Shown piece after piece: positions 1 to 8,025 of a stretch of DNA of 27,597 nucleotides (positions within the stretch are counted from its first letter, which is position 1; each line of letters begins with the position of its first letter). The translations under genes and the position numbers were made by a program. Under the pieces are notes generated by a model. It searched no databases. It saw nothing but the letters and a program-made list of their open reading frames with translations, and was not told where the DNA came from. The DNA comes from an uncultured Solimonas sp. (GTDB taxonomy: Bacteria > Pseudomonadota > Gammaproteobacteria > Nevskiales > Nevskiaceae), in contig CAMLDZ010000037.1 of NCBI GenBank assembly GCA_946478985.1, positions 1 through 27,597 of the forward strand. Reading direction: 5' to 3'.

Positions 1-36
1 CATCTTGGTGCCGACCGCGATCAGCCAGACGCGCAT
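1..36 (-). CDS. rlmH: RlmH, 23S rRNA (pseudouridine1915-N3)-methyltransferase, 5' end only
   Basis: Only the first 12 codons lie in the window (MRVWLIAVGTKM); the gene runs off the left edge. The sequence matches the conserved RlmH N-terminus (M-x-L-x-L-I-A-V-G-T-K-M), and the position directly downstream of rsfS on the same strand is the usual gammaproteobacterial arrangement. RlmH methylates pseudouridine 1915 in helix 69 of 23S rRNA on the assembled ribosome. The start lies 25 nt beyond the rsfS stop, and no clear Shine-Dalgarno sequence is visible; the spacer holds an 11-bp tandem repeat. The identification rests on a short stretch plus gene order. Confidence 0.75.
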   Translation of the reverse strand, partial: MRVWLIAVGTKM

Positions 37-50
37 GCCGGTGTCGCGCG

Positions 51-72
51 CTAGGCGCGCGCTAGGCGCGCG
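51..72. repeat. 11-bp tandem duplication at the rsfS stop codon
   Basis: The unit CTAGGCGCGCG occurs twice back to back. On the minus strand each copy carries a TAG; the copy at 62-64 is the rsfS stop. The repeat fills most of the rsfS-rlmH spacer. It looks like a slippage duplication in a GC-rich stretch. Confidence 0.8.
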
Positions 73-619
73 CGGCAGTCTTCTTGCGCGGCGCGGCTTT
101 CTTGGCGGCGCTCTTGGGCGCGGCCGCGGGCTTGGCCGCACGTGTGCTCGCGGCCTTCGACGCGGTCTTCCGGGCGGTCTTCTTCACCGCCTTTCCGGCC
201 GGCCGGGCAGCGTCGCTCTTGCGGGCAGTCTTGCGCGGCGCGGCACGCTTGGGCTTGGCTTCGAAGGCCTCTTCGATCGGCGCTTCCACCGTCCACAGCT
301 TTTCAAGCTGATAGAACACCCGCGCCTGCGCCTGCATGACGTGAACGACCACGCCGCCGAGGTCGACGAGCACCCACTCGCCCATGTCGAGACCCTCGAT
401 GCCGAGCGGCGGATAGCCGGCCTTCTTGGCATCCTCGCCGACGTTCTGCGCCAGCGCCTTGACGTGTCGACTCGAGGTGCCGGTGCAGATGATCATCGTG
501 TCCGTCACCGTGGTCAGCTTCTCCACGTCGAGTACGAGAATGTTCTGGCCCTTGAGGTCTTCCAGCGCGTTGACAGCCAGCTGGGCAAGGGGGTCTAGGC
601 GTTTAGTGTTGCGTGGCAT
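62..619 (-). CDS. rsfS: Ribosomal silencing factor RsfS with a Lys/Ala-rich C-terminal tail
   Basis: RsfS (Iojap/YbeB family) binds ribosomal protein uL14 on the 50S subunit and blocks subunit joining when nutrients are short. The family core spans about residues 5-115, with the typical LEDLKGQNILVLDV start, the T-D-x-M-I-I-C-T-G-T-S-S-R-H segment and the GLDMGEWVLVDLGGVVVHVM segment. RsfS is normally about 105-120 residues. This one has about 185 because roughly 65 extra residues rich in Lys, Arg, Ala and Pro follow the core, resembling histone H1-like or AlgP-type tails. ATG at 619 is preferred because AGGA lies 5 nt upstream; an in-frame ATG at 625 is the alternative. The gene overlaps the end of nadD by 17 nt, so the two are probably translationally coupled. 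Confidence 0.9.
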   Translation of the reverse strand: MPRNTKRLDPLAQLAVNALEDLKGQNILVLDVEKLTTVTDTMIICTGTSSRHVKALAQNVGEDAKKAGYPPLGIEGLDMGEWVLVDLGGVVVHVMQAQARVFYQLEKLWTVEAPIEEAFEAKPKRAAPRKTARKSDAARPAGKAVKKTARKTASKAASTRAAKPAAAPKSAAKKAAPRKKTAARA

Positions 620-1265
620 CGTCATCCTGCATTAGCGCCGCGCGATCGGCGGTGGTCATCATGTTCAAGATCGCGTCCGGCACCAGCCCGCGGATCGATC
701 GTCCCTGCTTGAGCAGGCGACGCACCCGCGTCGACGAGATGTCGAGTTGCGGTAATTCAAGTGGCAGCCAGAGGCCGGCCGGGGTGTCGTGCAGATCGGC
801 GGCACTGCTGGCGGCGCGGCCGGCCAGCACACTGGCGGTCTCGGCGCCCGGCTGCAGCTCGCTGCCCGGCCGCACGATCACCGCCAGATGCGCGAATTCG
901 AGAATGCGCTGCCACTGCCGCCAGGTATCGAAATGCAGGAAGGCGTCGCTGCCCATCAGCAGCACCAGCGCCGCGCGCGGAAATTCCGCGTGCAGTTCTT
1001 CCAGCGTGTCGATGGTGTACGACAGACCGTCGCGCAGCATTTCGCGGTCGTCGGGGATCAGGCCCTTCTCGCGGCGCACCGCGGCCTTCAGCCATTCCAG
1101 GCGCCGCTGCGCCGACACGCGCGACTCCGGACGGTGCGAGGCCCGCGCGGTCGGGATCAAGCGCACCTGCGTCAGGTCGAGGCGGTCGCGGGCCTCGATC
1201 GCCGCGCGCAGATGACCGTTATGGAACGGCGCGAACGCGCCGCCGAGGATGCCGATCGCCTTCAT
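603..1265 (-). CDS. nadD: Nicotinate-nucleotide adenylyltransferase NadD
   Basis: NadD transfers AMP from ATP to nicotinate mononucleotide to give deamido-NAD in cytoplasmic NAD synthesis. The 220-residue length is normal. The nucleotidyltransferase signature lies at residues 8-18 (GGAFAPFHNGH) and holds the two catalytic-loop histidines; the usual Asp of GGTFDPxHxGH is Ala here. Other family marks are SYTIDTLEEL at about 82-91, GSDAF at 105-109 and the C-terminal ISSTRVR motif at 176-182. It lies between proA (66 nt upstream) and rsfS (17-nt overlap downstream) in a conserved block. AAGAGG stands about 10 nt before the ATG. Confidence 0.95.
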   Translation of the reverse strand: MKAIGILGGAFAPFHNGHLRAAIEARDRLDLTQVRLIPTARASHRPESRVSAQRRLEWLKAAVRREKGLIPDDREMLRDGLSYTIDTLEELHAEFPRAALVLLMGSDAFLHFDTWRQWQRILEFAHLAVIVRPGSELQPGAETASVLAGRAASSAADLHDTPAGLWLPLELPQLDISSTRVRRLLKQGRSIRGLVPDAILNMMTTADRAALMQDDDATQH

Positions 1266-1331
1266 CGAAACGCGCGCCTCTTGCAGCGAGTAAGGAAGCA
1301 GCGGCTCACTGCAGGTGGGCGCTCGAACGCA

Positions 1332-2624
1332 TCAACGGACGCTGCCGTCGCCAAGCACGACCCACTTGACCGAGGTCAGGCCTTCCAGACCGACCGGGCC
1401 ACGGGCGTGGAATTTATCCGTGCTGATGCCGATTTCGGCGCCCAAGCCATACTCGTAACCGTCGGCAAAACGCGTCGAGGCATTGATCATCACCGATGCC
1501 GAATCGACCTCGCGCAGGAAGCGGCGGATCTTCGTGTAGTTCTCGGTGACGATCGCATCGGTGTGATGCGAGCCGTAGGTCTCGATGTGGTCGATCGCCT
1601 GATCGAGGCCGTCGACGATGCGGATCGACAGGATCGGCGCCAGATACTCGGTGCGCCAGTCTTCTTCGGTCGCCGCTTGCGCCTCCGGCAGGATCTTGCG
1701 CGTGCGCTCGCAGCCGCGCAGCTCGACGCCGGCTTCGCTGTAGATCTCGGCCAGCGTCGGCAGCAGCCTGGCGGCGATCGGCTTGTCGACCAGCAGCGTC
1801 TCCATCGTGTTGCAGGTGCCGTAGCGATGGGTCTTGGCGTTGACCGCGACCGCGACCGCCTTTTCCAGATCGGCCTCGGCATCGACGTAGACGTGGCAGA
1901 TGCCGTCGAGATGCTTGATCACCGGCACGCGCGCGGCGTCCGACACCGCCGCGACCAGGCCCTTGCCGCCGCGCGGGATGATGACATCGACGTACTGCGG
2001 CATCGCCACCAGTTCGGTGACGGCGCCGCGGTCGGTGATGTCGAGTACCTGGATCGCGTCCTTGGGCAGGCCGGCCTCGACCAGCGCGCGCTCGATGCAA
2101 TGCGCGATCCGCAGATTGGAACGCAGTGCCTCCGAGCCGCCGCGCAGGATCGCCGCGTTGCCGGACTTCAGGCACAGCGCCGCGGCATCGGCCGTCACGT
2201 TGGGACGCGATTCGTAAATGATGCCGACGACGCCCAGCGGCGCGCGCATGCGGCCGACCTGGATGCCGGTCGGGCGCAGCTTGAGATCGCTGATCTCGCC
2301 GATCGGGTCCGGCAGCGCGGCAACCTGGCGCACACCGTCGGCCATCGCCTCGATGCGCGCGGGGTTGAGTTCCAGCCGTTCGAGCAGCGCCTCGTCGAGC
2401 TTGCGGTTGCGGCCTTCGCGCAGATCGGCGGCGTTGGCTTCGAGAATCGCCGGCGCATCGTCGAGCAGGGCCTGCGCCAGCGCGAACAGCGCGGCGTTCT
2501 TGGTGCCGGTGTCGGCGCGCGCGATCAGGCGCGCGGCGGCGCGCGCCTTGATACCCCGCGCGCGCATGTACGCGGCGATGTCGTCGACCTTGGTACGGCT
2601 GGATCTGGGTGCAGCGGAGTTCAT
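1332..2624 (-). CDS. proA: Gamma-glutamyl phosphate reductase ProA
   Basis: ProA reduces gamma-glutamyl phosphate to glutamate semialdehyde with NADPH, the second step of proline synthesis. The protein has 430 residues, close to the family norm of about 415-430, and is an aldehyde-dehydrogenase-fold enzyme. The catalytic Cys271 lies in [12 protein letters not shown], the equivalent of the family motif xGxCNAMETLL. The segment [21 protein letters not shown] at about 138-157 and [10 protein letters not shown] at about 214-223 are also characteristic. It starts 2 nt after the holA stop, so the two are almost certainly co-transcribed. proB is not in this window. Confidence 0.97.
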   Translation of the reverse strand: MNSAAPRSSRTKVDDIAAYMRARGIKARAAARLIARADTGTKNAALFALAQALLDDAPAILEANAADLREGRNRKLDEALLERLELNPARIEAMADGVRQVAALPDPIGEISDLKLRPTGIQVGRMRAPLGVVGIIYESRPNVTADAAALCLKSGNAAILRGGSEALRSNLRIAHCIERALVEAGLPKDAIQVLDITDRGAVTELVAMPQYVDVIIPRGGKGLVAAVSDAARVPVIKHLDGICHVYVDAEADLEKAVAVAVNAKTHRYGTCNTMETLLVDKPIAARLLPTLAEIYSEAGVELRGCERTRKILPEAQAATEEDWRTEYLAPILSIRIVDGLDQAIDHIETYGSHHTDAIVTENYTKIRRFLREVDSASVMINASTRFADGYEYGLGAEIGISTDKFHARGPVGLEGLTSVKWVVLGDGSVR

Positions 2625-2626
2625 CG

Positions 2627-3643
2627 TCAGCGTGGACGCGGAGCCGCCCCACTGGCGGCGAGCACCAATGTTAACAATTCTTCCCAGGCGGCCGCTTCCT
2701 GGCCGGTCTTGACCAGCTGATCGACCTGGGCGGCGCGACGCATCCAGTTGAGCCCCTCGGCCGGCCGCACGCGCGGCAGCGCCTTGAGGTACTTGGCCTG
2801 CTGGAAGCGCCGCACGCCGACGCTGTCGAGCGCGCTGGCCGCGTCACGCAGCCGCGCGAAGGCGATCGAGGCCTTGGCCAGCGAGCGCAGACACCAGCTC
2901 AGCGCGCCGAGGATCTCCAGCGGCGAATAGCCCTCCTCGCGCAGCCGCTGCAGGCTCTTGACGCTGCCGGCGGTATCGCCGTCGAGGATGCGGTCGTTGA
3001 GGTCGAAGGCCTCGAAGCGCGCGCTGTCGGCCACCGCACCGGCCAGCGCCTCGACGTCGATGCGCGCGCCGGCGAACAGCAGCTTGAGTTTCTCGACGTC
3101 CTGCGCGGCGGCCAGCAGGTTGCCCTCGGTACGTTCGGCCAGCAGCTTCACCGCATCGGCATCGATCTCGACGCCGGCGCTGCGCAAGCGCGTCTCCAGC
3201 CACGGCAGGAATTCCTGCGCCTTGACCGGCCAGACATAGACGGCGACGCCGGCACCTTCGACCGCCTTGAACCAGGCCGCGTCACGCTGCCGCGCCTCGA
3301 GCGCGCCGCAGGAGACGATCAGCAGCACGTCCTGCGGCGGATTGCCGGCGAAGGCCTGTAGAGTCTTGCGGCCCTCGTCATCGGGTCCGGCCGTCATCCG
3401 CACCTCGATGATGCGGCGGCTGGCGAACAGCGACAGGCTCGCGCAGCTGTCGATCACGCGCTGCCAGGAGAAGCCGCGCTCGACGTCGAGTACCTCGCGC
3501 TCGCTGTAGCCGGCGGCACGCGCGGCGGCACGGATGGCGTCCAGCGCCTCCTGCTGCAGCAGCGGCTCTTCGCCGGCGACGAGATAGATCGGCGCCAGCC
3601 CCTTCTTGAGCTGGGCGGGGAGTTGTTGGGGTTTGAGCGGCAC
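2627..3643 (-). CDS. holA: DNA polymerase III delta subunit HolA
   Basis: HolA is the clamp-loader subunit that binds and opens the beta sliding clamp. The N-terminus ([27 protein letters not shown]) is the family signature: the motif that in E. coli delta precedes the beta-interacting region, here around the S-L-S-L-F-A stretch near residues 68-73. The length of 338 residues fits. [16 protein letters not shown] at about 175-190 is another conserved delta segment. The start is GTG; no closer ATG fits the family N-terminus. It diverges from coq7 with only 28 nt between the start codons. Lying directly upstream of proA, it heads the holA-proA-nadD-rsfS-rlmH run. Confidence 0.93.
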   Translation of the reverse strand: MPLKPQQLPAQLKKGLAPIYLVAGEEPLLQQEALDAIRAAARAAGYSEREVLDVERGFSWQRVIDSCASLSLFASRRIIEVRMTAGPDDEGRKTLQAFAGNPPQDVLLIVSCGALEARQRDAAWFKAVEGAGVAVYVWPVKAQEFLPWLETRLRSAGVEIDADAVKLLAERTEGNLLAAAQDVEKLKLLFAGARIDVEALAGAVADSARFEAFDLNDRILDGDTAGSVKSLQRLREEGYSPLEILGALSWCLRSLAKASIAFARLRDAASALDSVGVRRFQQAKYLKALPRVRPAEGLNWMRRAAQVDQLVKTGQEAAAWEELLTLVLAASGAAPRPR

Positions 3644-3659
3644 GCGCGAAGTCTACCGT

Positions 3660-3665
3660 TAGAAT
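3660..3665 (+). promoter_or_regulatory. coq7: Candidate -10 element for coq7 (TAGAAT)
   Basis: TAGAAT resembles a sigma-70 -10 box and ends 6 nt before the coq7 ATG, so the expected transcription start falls at or next to the A of ATG. No good -35 is seen: TTGAGC at 3633-3638 is too distant at a 21-nt spacer. No Shine-Dalgarno sequence precedes the ATG, which fits a leaderless message. Confidence 0.35.
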
Positions 3666-3671
3666 GGCCGC

Positions 3672-4337
3672 ATGAACGATGACACCGCTCCCCGCTCGCG
3701 CCGTGAACTGCGTCCCGTCGACCCCCTGCTCGGCCTGGTCGGCCGCGGCCTGTCGCTGCTGGCCAGCCGCGATCAGGGCAGCGGCCGGCGCAACCCGGCG
3801 GCGACGCAGCGTGACGCGGAACTGGCACCCGACGAGCGTCGCCATGTCGCCGGGCTGATGCGCATCAACCACGCCGGCGAGGTCGCCGCGCAGGCGCTCT
3901 ACCACGGCCAGGCGCTGACCGCGCGCAATCCGCAGACGCGCCAGCAGCTGCTGGAAGCGGCACGCGAGGAACACGATCACCTGCGCTGGTGCGAGGAGCG
4001 GCTGGCTGAACTCGGCGATGGCCCGAGCAAGCTGCAGCCGCTGTGGGCGGCCGGCTCGTTCGCGATCGGCGCCGTGGCCGGCCTCGGCGGCGACCGCTGG
4101 AGCCTGGGCTTCGTCCATGAGACCGAGCGTCAGGTCGCCGAGCATTTGGGCGAGCATCTGCAGCAGTTGCCCGAACACGATGCACGCGACCGCGCGATCC
4201 TGCAGCAGATGCGTGCCGACGAGCAGCGCCATGGCGACCAGGCCCAGCAGGCCGGCGGCCGCGAGCTGCCGGCACCGGTACGCGGCCTGATGCGGCAGGT
4301 GGCCAAGGTGATGAAGTTCGGCGCCTACCGGATCTGA
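3672..4337 (+). CDS. coq7: Coq7, demethoxyubiquinol hydroxylase (diiron)
   Basis: Coq7 hydroxylates the C6 position of the demethoxy-quinol in aerobic ubiquinone synthesis, at the inner face of the membrane. The diiron ligands of the family are all present: Glu70 (in [16 protein letters not shown]), Glu100 with His103 (EEHDHL), Glu152 ([11 protein letters not shown]) and Glu184 with His187 (DEQRH). The 221-residue length is typical for proteobacterial Coq7. This is the Coq7-type hydroxylase, not the flavoprotein UbiF. It diverges from holA. In Pseudomonas it sits next to speD, as it nearly does here, with an alcohol dehydrogenase gene in between. Confidence 0.96.
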   Translation: MNDDTAPRSRRELRPVDPLLGLVGRGLSLLASRDQGSGRRNPAATQRDAELAPDERRHVAGLMRINHAGEVAAQALYHGQALTARNPQTRQQLLEAAREEHDHLRWCEERLAELGDGPSKLQPLWAAGSFAIGAVAGLGGDRWSLGFVHETERQVAEHLGEHLQQLPEHDARDRAILQQMRADEQRHGDQAQQAGGRELPAPVRGLMRQVAKVMKFGAYRI

Positions 4338-4615
4338 TCCGGCGGGCCGTCCGCCGAGGCTTTCGACACCGACTCCAATATCAGGCTTTACCAAGTTAGT
4401 ACGCGCGAATACTATCGACGCCGACGTCCGCAGCCGCTCGCAGGACCGCACCGCCACGGCGGTCGCGAGTTCGACGCTTCTGCTACCGATCAGCATCCGC
4501 ACTCGCCGCCACCACGCCGCATCCGCAAAGAACGGAGCATGCGCAACGGCAGGCGGAGATGACCGTCATGCGGACCCCCAATCCGACATCGGATCTGAAC
4601 CCGAGGAGAACAGAC
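4338..4615 (+). promoter_or_regulatory. Intergenic region upstream of the alcohol dehydrogenase
   Basis: This 278-nt stretch holds no convincing gene. Just after the coq7 stop is a short GC hairpin, CGGCGG (4340-4345) with CCGCCG (4351-4356) and a 5-nt loop, without a T-run, so it is at best a weak terminator. A small dyad TAGTA (4397-4401) / TACTA (4410-4414) sits in the least GC-rich part and could be an operator. A clear ribosome-binding site, GAGGAGAA, lies at 4603-4610, 5 nt before the dehydrogenase ATG. Confidence 0.4.
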
Positions 4616-5734
4616 ATGACTGCAGCAGCCCCCATCAGCGCCCAGGCCGCCATCGTCCGCAAGGTCGGCGGCCCGTTCACGATCGAGCCGATCGACGTCG
4701 CCGCGCCGCGCGAGCACGAAGTCCGCGTGCGCATGGTTGCCGTCGGCATGTGCCATACCGATCTGGTCGCCCGCGACGGTTTCCCGGTGCCGCTGCCGAT
4801 CGTGCTCGGCCACGAGGGCTCGGGCATCGTCGAGTCCGTGGGCTCGGCCGTCACCAAGGTCAAGCCGGGTGATCATGTGGTCCTCAGCTTCAACTCCTGT
4901 GAAGCCTGCCCGAGCTGCAATGACCACCAGCCGGCGTACTGCTTCAACTTTCTTGCCAACAACTTCTCCGGCGTGCGTCCGGCCGACGGCACGACCGCGC
5001 TGAGCCAGAACGGCACGCAGGTGTCCGGCAACTTCTTCGGCCAGTCCTCGTTCGGCAGCTACGCGATCGCCCACGAGATCAACACCGTGGTGGTCGACAA
5101 GAGTCTGCCGCTGGAACTGCTCGGCCCGCTGGGCTGCGGCATCCAGACCGGCGCCGGCGCGGTCATCAAGTCGCTGAAGCTGAAGAAGGGCCAGTCGCTG
5201 GCGATCTTCGGCGGTGGCGCGGTGGGCCTGTCAGCCCTGCTGGGTGCGCGCGCCGTCGACGCCGGCACGGTGATCATCGTCGAGCCGAACGAAGGCCGTC
5301 GCCAGCTGGCACTGGAGCTCGGCGCCACGCACGCGATCAACCCCAAGGAAACCGCGGACGTGCTGGCCACGATCAAGGAGCTGTCGGGCGGCGGCGTCAA
5401 CTACGCGGTGGACACCACCGGCATCCCGGCGGTGATGAGCACGGCGGTGGAGACCATGCTGCCCAACGGCATCTGCGGCCTGATCGCGGTGCCGCCGCCG
5501 GATGGCACGCTGACCATCAATCTGATGAGCTTCCTGGTCCGCGGCGCCGGCCTGAAGTACATCACCGAAGGCGATGCCGATCCGCAGACCTTCATCCCGG
5601 AAATGCTGGCGTACTACCAGGCCGGCAAGTTCCCGTTCGACAAGCTGATCAAGAAATTCCCGTTCGCGCAGATCAACGAGGCCGCGCACGCCTCCGAGAA
5701 GGGCGACGCCATCAAGCCGGTGCTGGTGTTCTGA
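4616..5734 (+). CDS. Zinc-dependent NAD(P) alcohol dehydrogenase, aryl/benzyl-alcohol dehydrogenase-like
   Basis: This is a medium-chain (MDR) alcohol dehydrogenase of 372 residues. Catalytic zinc ligands are Cys46 (GMCHTD), His66-Glu67 (GHEG) and Cys174 (LGCGIQTGAG). Structural zinc is bound by Cys95, Cys98, Cys101 and Cys109 in the standard C-x2-C-x2-C-x7-C lobe. A Rossmann GGGAVG motif follows at about residues 195-200. The spacing and sequences resemble benzyl/aryl-alcohol dehydrogenases (XylB/AreB type), so an aromatic or other primary alcohol is a likely substrate, but the motifs do not settle this. The ATG at 4616 is chosen over 4559 because GAGGAGAA lies just upstream and the family N-terminus begins there. 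It is a single-gene unit with its own 5' region and terminator, inserted between coq7 and speD. Confidence 0.88.
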   Translation: MTAAAPISAQAAIVRKVGGPFTIEPIDVAAPREHEVRVRMVAVGMCHTDLVARDGFPVPLPIVLGHEGSGIVESVGSAVTKVKPGDHVVLSFNSCEACPSCNDHQPAYCFNFLANNFSGVRPADGTTALSQNGTQVSGNFFGQSSFGSYAIAHEINTVVVDKSLPLELLGPLGCGIQTGAGAVIKSLKLKKGQSLAIFGGGAVGLSALLGARAVDAGTVIIVEPNEGRRQLALELGATHAINPKETADVLATIKELSGGGVNYAVDTTGIPAVMSTAVETMLPNGICGLIAVPPPDGTLTINLMSFLVRGAGLKYITEGDADPQTFIPEMLAYYQAGKFPFDKLIKKFPFAQINEAAHASEKGDAIKPVLVF

Positions 5735-5754
5735 AAGCCTGGCGCCAGGCAGCA

Positions 5755-5788
5755 ACAAAAAAGCCCGCAGCGATGCGGGCTTTTTTGT
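5755..5788. terminator. Strong bidirectional rho-independent terminator
   Basis: A near-perfect hairpin: AAAAAAGCCCGCA (5757-5769), GCGA loop, TGCGGGCTTTTTT (5774-5786), with two further pairs outside. It has a T-run on either strand, so it can end both the alcohol dehydrogenase transcript (plus) and the speD transcript (minus), which converge here. Confidence 0.93.
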
Positions 5789-5835
5789 GGTCCGGCCGCC
5801 GATGACGGCGGGCCGGTAACGAACAGACGCGCCGT

Positions 5836-6657
5836 TCAGCGCGAGATATTCATGCCGTAGAAAATCTCGCTGATCTCGTGATTGACGTTGTCACGGATCT
5901 TCTTGGCCTCGCGCGGCGGCAGCTCGGTAACGCCTTCGCCGAACAGATAGGTGTCGAGATCCAGCTCCTTCAGGCGCATCTTGGTGTGGAAGATGAACTC
6001 CTGATAGACGTTGACGTCGATCATCTGATAGCGGTTGCGGATGTCGGCGCTCAGGAAATCCTGGATCGACTCGACGTTGTGGTCGATGAAGTGCTTGGCG
6101 CCGCGCACGTTGCGGGTGAAGCCGCGCACGCGGTAGTCCATCACCACGATGTCGGACTCGAAGCTCTTGATCAGGTAGTTCAGCGCCTTCAGCGGCGAGA
6201 TCTTGCCGCAGGTCGACACGTCGATGTCGGCGCGGAAGGTCGAGATGCCGTTGTCCGGGTGCGTTTCCGGATAGGTGTGCACGGTGATGTGCGACTTGTC
6301 CAGATGCGCGACGACCGAATCCTTGTCGACCTTGTCCTTCTTCTTGCCCGGCGTCGGCAGGCCGTCGAGATGGCCTTCAGAGATCAGCATCGTCACCGAG
6401 GCGCCCTGCGGATCGTAGTCCTGGCGCGCGACGTTGAGGACGTTGGCGCCGATGATGCGCGCCACCTCGGTGAGGATCGCGGTCAGGCGCTCGGCGTTAT
6501 AAGCCTCGTCGATGTACTCGATGTACTCCTGCTGATGCTGCTTGGAGCGCGCATAGCAGATGTCATAGATGTTGAACGACAGCGACTTGGTCAGGTTGTT
6601 GAAACCCAACAGCTTGAGCTTGGGATTGTCGGTGCGCTTCGGCTTGGCTTTGGCCAA
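5836..6657 (-). CDS. speD: S-adenosylmethionine decarboxylase proenzyme SpeD
   Basis: SpeD decarboxylates S-adenosylmethionine to supply the aminopropyl group for spermidine. This is the long, E. coli-type enzyme (273 residues; E. coli about 264). Self-cleavage is expected between Lys121 and Ser122 in [15 protein letters not shown], leaving a pyruvoyl group on Ser122. The [21 protein letters not shown] segment, with the family's catalytic Cys, follows about 45 residues later. The start is TTG with GGAG 6 nt upstream; no in-frame ATG lies near the conserved N-terminus ([14 protein letters not shown]). speE is not in the window. The 3' end shares the terminator at 5755-5788 with the facing dehydrogenase. 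Confidence 0.96.
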   Translation of the reverse strand: MAKAKPKRTDNPKLKLLGFNNLTKSLSFNIYDICYARSKQHQQEYIEYIDEAYNAERLTAILTEVARIIGANVLNVARQDYDPQGASVTMLISEGHLDGLPTPGKKKDKVDKDSVVAHLDKSHITVHTYPETHPDNGISTFRADIDVSTCGKISPLKALNYLIKSFESDIVVMDYRVRGFTRNVRGAKHFIDHNVESIQDFLSADIRNRYQMIDVNVYQEFIFHTKMRLKELDLDTYLFGEGVTELPPREAKKIRDNVNHEISEIFYGMNISR

Positions 6658-6675
6658 TGCAGTCTCCAGTCCGTG

Positions 6676-6703
6676 AGGGGCCCGGAAAACCCGGAAAACC
6701 CCT
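6676..6703 (-). promoter_or_regulatory. Leader structure upstream of speD with a 9-bp direct repeat
   Basis: On the plus strand CCCGGAAAA occurs twice in tandem (6681-6689 and 6690-6698), flanked by AGGGG (6676-6680) and CCCCT (6699-6703), which can pair. In the speD message this lies about 20 nt before the start codon, near the ribosome-binding site. A regulatory role is possible but unproven. Confidence 0.3.
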
Positions 6704-6724
6704 GAACGCCAGACACGCCGAATG

Positions 6725-6749
6725 GCGCGCCCCCTTTTTGAGGGCGCGC
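6725..6749. other. GC-rich hairpin between the osmC-like gene and speD
   Basis: GCGCGCCC (6725-6732) and GGGCGCGC (6742-6749) form a perfect 8-bp stem with a 9-nt loop. It lies downstream of the osmC-like gene and upstream of speD, both on the minus strand. There is no T-run after the stem on the minus strand, so it may be a weak terminator, a processing site or a stabilising structure. Confidence 0.4.
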
Positions 6750-6841
6750 ATTATGCGACAAATGAATGGCGATTGCGTGACCCGGCGCGCACCGCTGATC
6801 GGCTCGCAAACGATCCTGCCGCTGCTGCCCCGATCGGGCTG

Positions 6842-7264
6842 CTAGGCGGCTTCGCGGATCTCGTAGCCGTGCGTCACCGCGACGCCGGCGCGGCCCATCA
6901 TGATCGACGCCGAGCAGTACTTCTCCGCCGACAGCTCGACGGCGCGGCGCACGTGGTTCTCCGCCAGGCCCTTGCCGACCACGACGAAGTTCATCTTGAT
7001 CGCGGTGAACACCTTGGGATCGGTGTCGGCACGCTCAGCCTCCAGCTCGACCCAGCAGTCGACGACCTGCTGGCGGGACTTCTTCAGGATCAGCGTCACG
7101 TCGACCGCCGAGCAGGCGCCCACGCCCATCAGCAGCAGTTCCATCGGCCGCGGCCCGAGATTGCGGCCGCCGATCTCCGGCGGACCGTCGACGACGATCG
7201 CATGCCCGCTGCCGCTCTCGGCGATGAAACTGGCCGCTTCCGACCACTTGACGCGTGCTTTCAC
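6842..7264 (-). CDS. OsmC-family protein (YhfA-like)
   Basis: A 140-residue OsmC/Ohr-fold protein. The two family cysteines are present: Cys51 (GVGACSAVDV) and Cys117 (AEKYCSAS), which in characterised members reduce organic hydroperoxides. The segment GGRNLGPRPMELLLMGVGAC is typical of the YhfA branch, whose exact role is unknown, so a detoxification function is only inferred. The start is GTG with GGAG 7 nt upstream. It lies back to back with the CRP-type regulator across 114 nt; the same yhfA-crp pairing exists in E. coli, and a comparable gene lies next to vfr in Pseudomonas. Confidence 0.85.
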   Translation of the reverse strand: MKARVKWSEAASFIAESGSGHAIVVDGPPEIGGRNLGPRPMELLLMGVGACSAVDVTLILKKSRQQVVDCWVELEAERADTDPKVFTAIKMNFVVVGKGLAENHVRRAVELSAEKYCSASIMMGRAGVAVTHGYEIREAA

Positions 7265-7378
7265 AAAAATCTCCGGAATTCCCTACAGTTGCGCCGCTCC
7301 AGATCACTCGCGGCAACGTCGTGCTGTGCTATTTTCGCCCGCAACCGCAGTTCCGGCCAATTGGGGGCAAGACGCCGA

Positions 7379-8011
7379 ATGTTCAACAAGCCCGTCGTAC
7401 AGGCTTTCATCCAGCAGGCGCACAAGCGCAGCTTTCCGCCTAAGCACAACATTCTCCACGCCGGCGATCCGCCGCAGTCGCTGTATCTGATCCTGGAAGG
7501 CTCGGTCAGCATCATGCTGGAGGACGCCGACGGCCGCGAGATCGTGCTGGCCTATCTCGGCGCCGGCGACTTCTTCGGCGAGCTGTGCCTGTTCCCGGAA
7601 CAGCAGGCGCGCACCGCGATCGTCCGCACGCGCACGCCGACGCTGGCGGCCGAGCTGAGCTTCGAGAGCTTCATGCGCTTCTTCCGCAGCAATCCGGACA
7701 TCATGTTCGAGATCGCCGGCCAGCTGGCGCGGCGGCTGCGCGATACCACCAGCCGCCTGGTCGATCTCACCTTCCTCGACGTCGCCGGACGCATGGACCG
7801 TACGCTGCTGACCCTGGCGCAGAAAGCTGACGCGCAGCCCAATCCGCGCGGCATGCTGATCCGCACCAGTCGCCAGGAGCTGGCGCGCCTGGTCGGCTGC
7901 TCACGCGAGATGGCGGGCCGCGTGCTCAAGAAGCTGGAAGAAGACGGCGTGATCTCGACGCAGGGGCGCAGCATCCTGATCCACGGCATCGCGCCGCCCA
8001 CCGCCGGATAA
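7379..8011 (+). CDS. crp: CRP/Vfr/Clp-type cyclic-nucleotide-responsive transcription regulator
   Basis: A 210-residue CRP-family regulator. The N-terminal cyclic-nucleotide-binding domain has the phosphate-binding cassette GDFFGELCLF...QARTA, with Glu68 and Arg78 at the positions that bind ribose and phosphate in E. coli CRP; the following Ser is Thr79. The central helix carries TTSRLVDLTFLDVAGR, matching the CRP T-S / FLDVTGR segment. The C-terminal helix-turn-helix is at about 165-190 (RQELARLVGCSREMAGRVLKKLEEDG), almost the E. coli recognition helix. cAMP is the likely ligand. Xanthomonas Clp, a close relative, responds to c-di-GMP, so the ligand should not be assumed. It converges on trpC with only 14 nt between the stop codons. 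Confidence 0.9.
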   Translation: MFNKPVVQAFIQQAHKRSFPPKHNILHAGDPPQSLYLILEGSVSIMLEDADGREIVLAYLGAGDFFGELCLFPEQQARTAIVRTRTPTLAAELSFESFMRFFRSNPDIMFEIAGQLARRLRDTTSRLVDLTFLDVAGRMDRTLLTLAQKADAQPNPRGMLIRTSRQELARLVGCSREMAGRVLKKLEEDGVISTQGRSILIHGIAPPTAG

Positions 8012-8025
8012 AAACCCTGGCGCGC

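Noticed and set aside
789..2720. Plus-strand open frame of 643 codons opposite nadD and proA
   Set aside because: It is antisense to two well-recognised enzymes and has no recognisable domain.
8012..8025. Terminator between crp and trpC
   Set aside because: The convergent stops are only 14 nt apart and no hairpin with a T-run is present.
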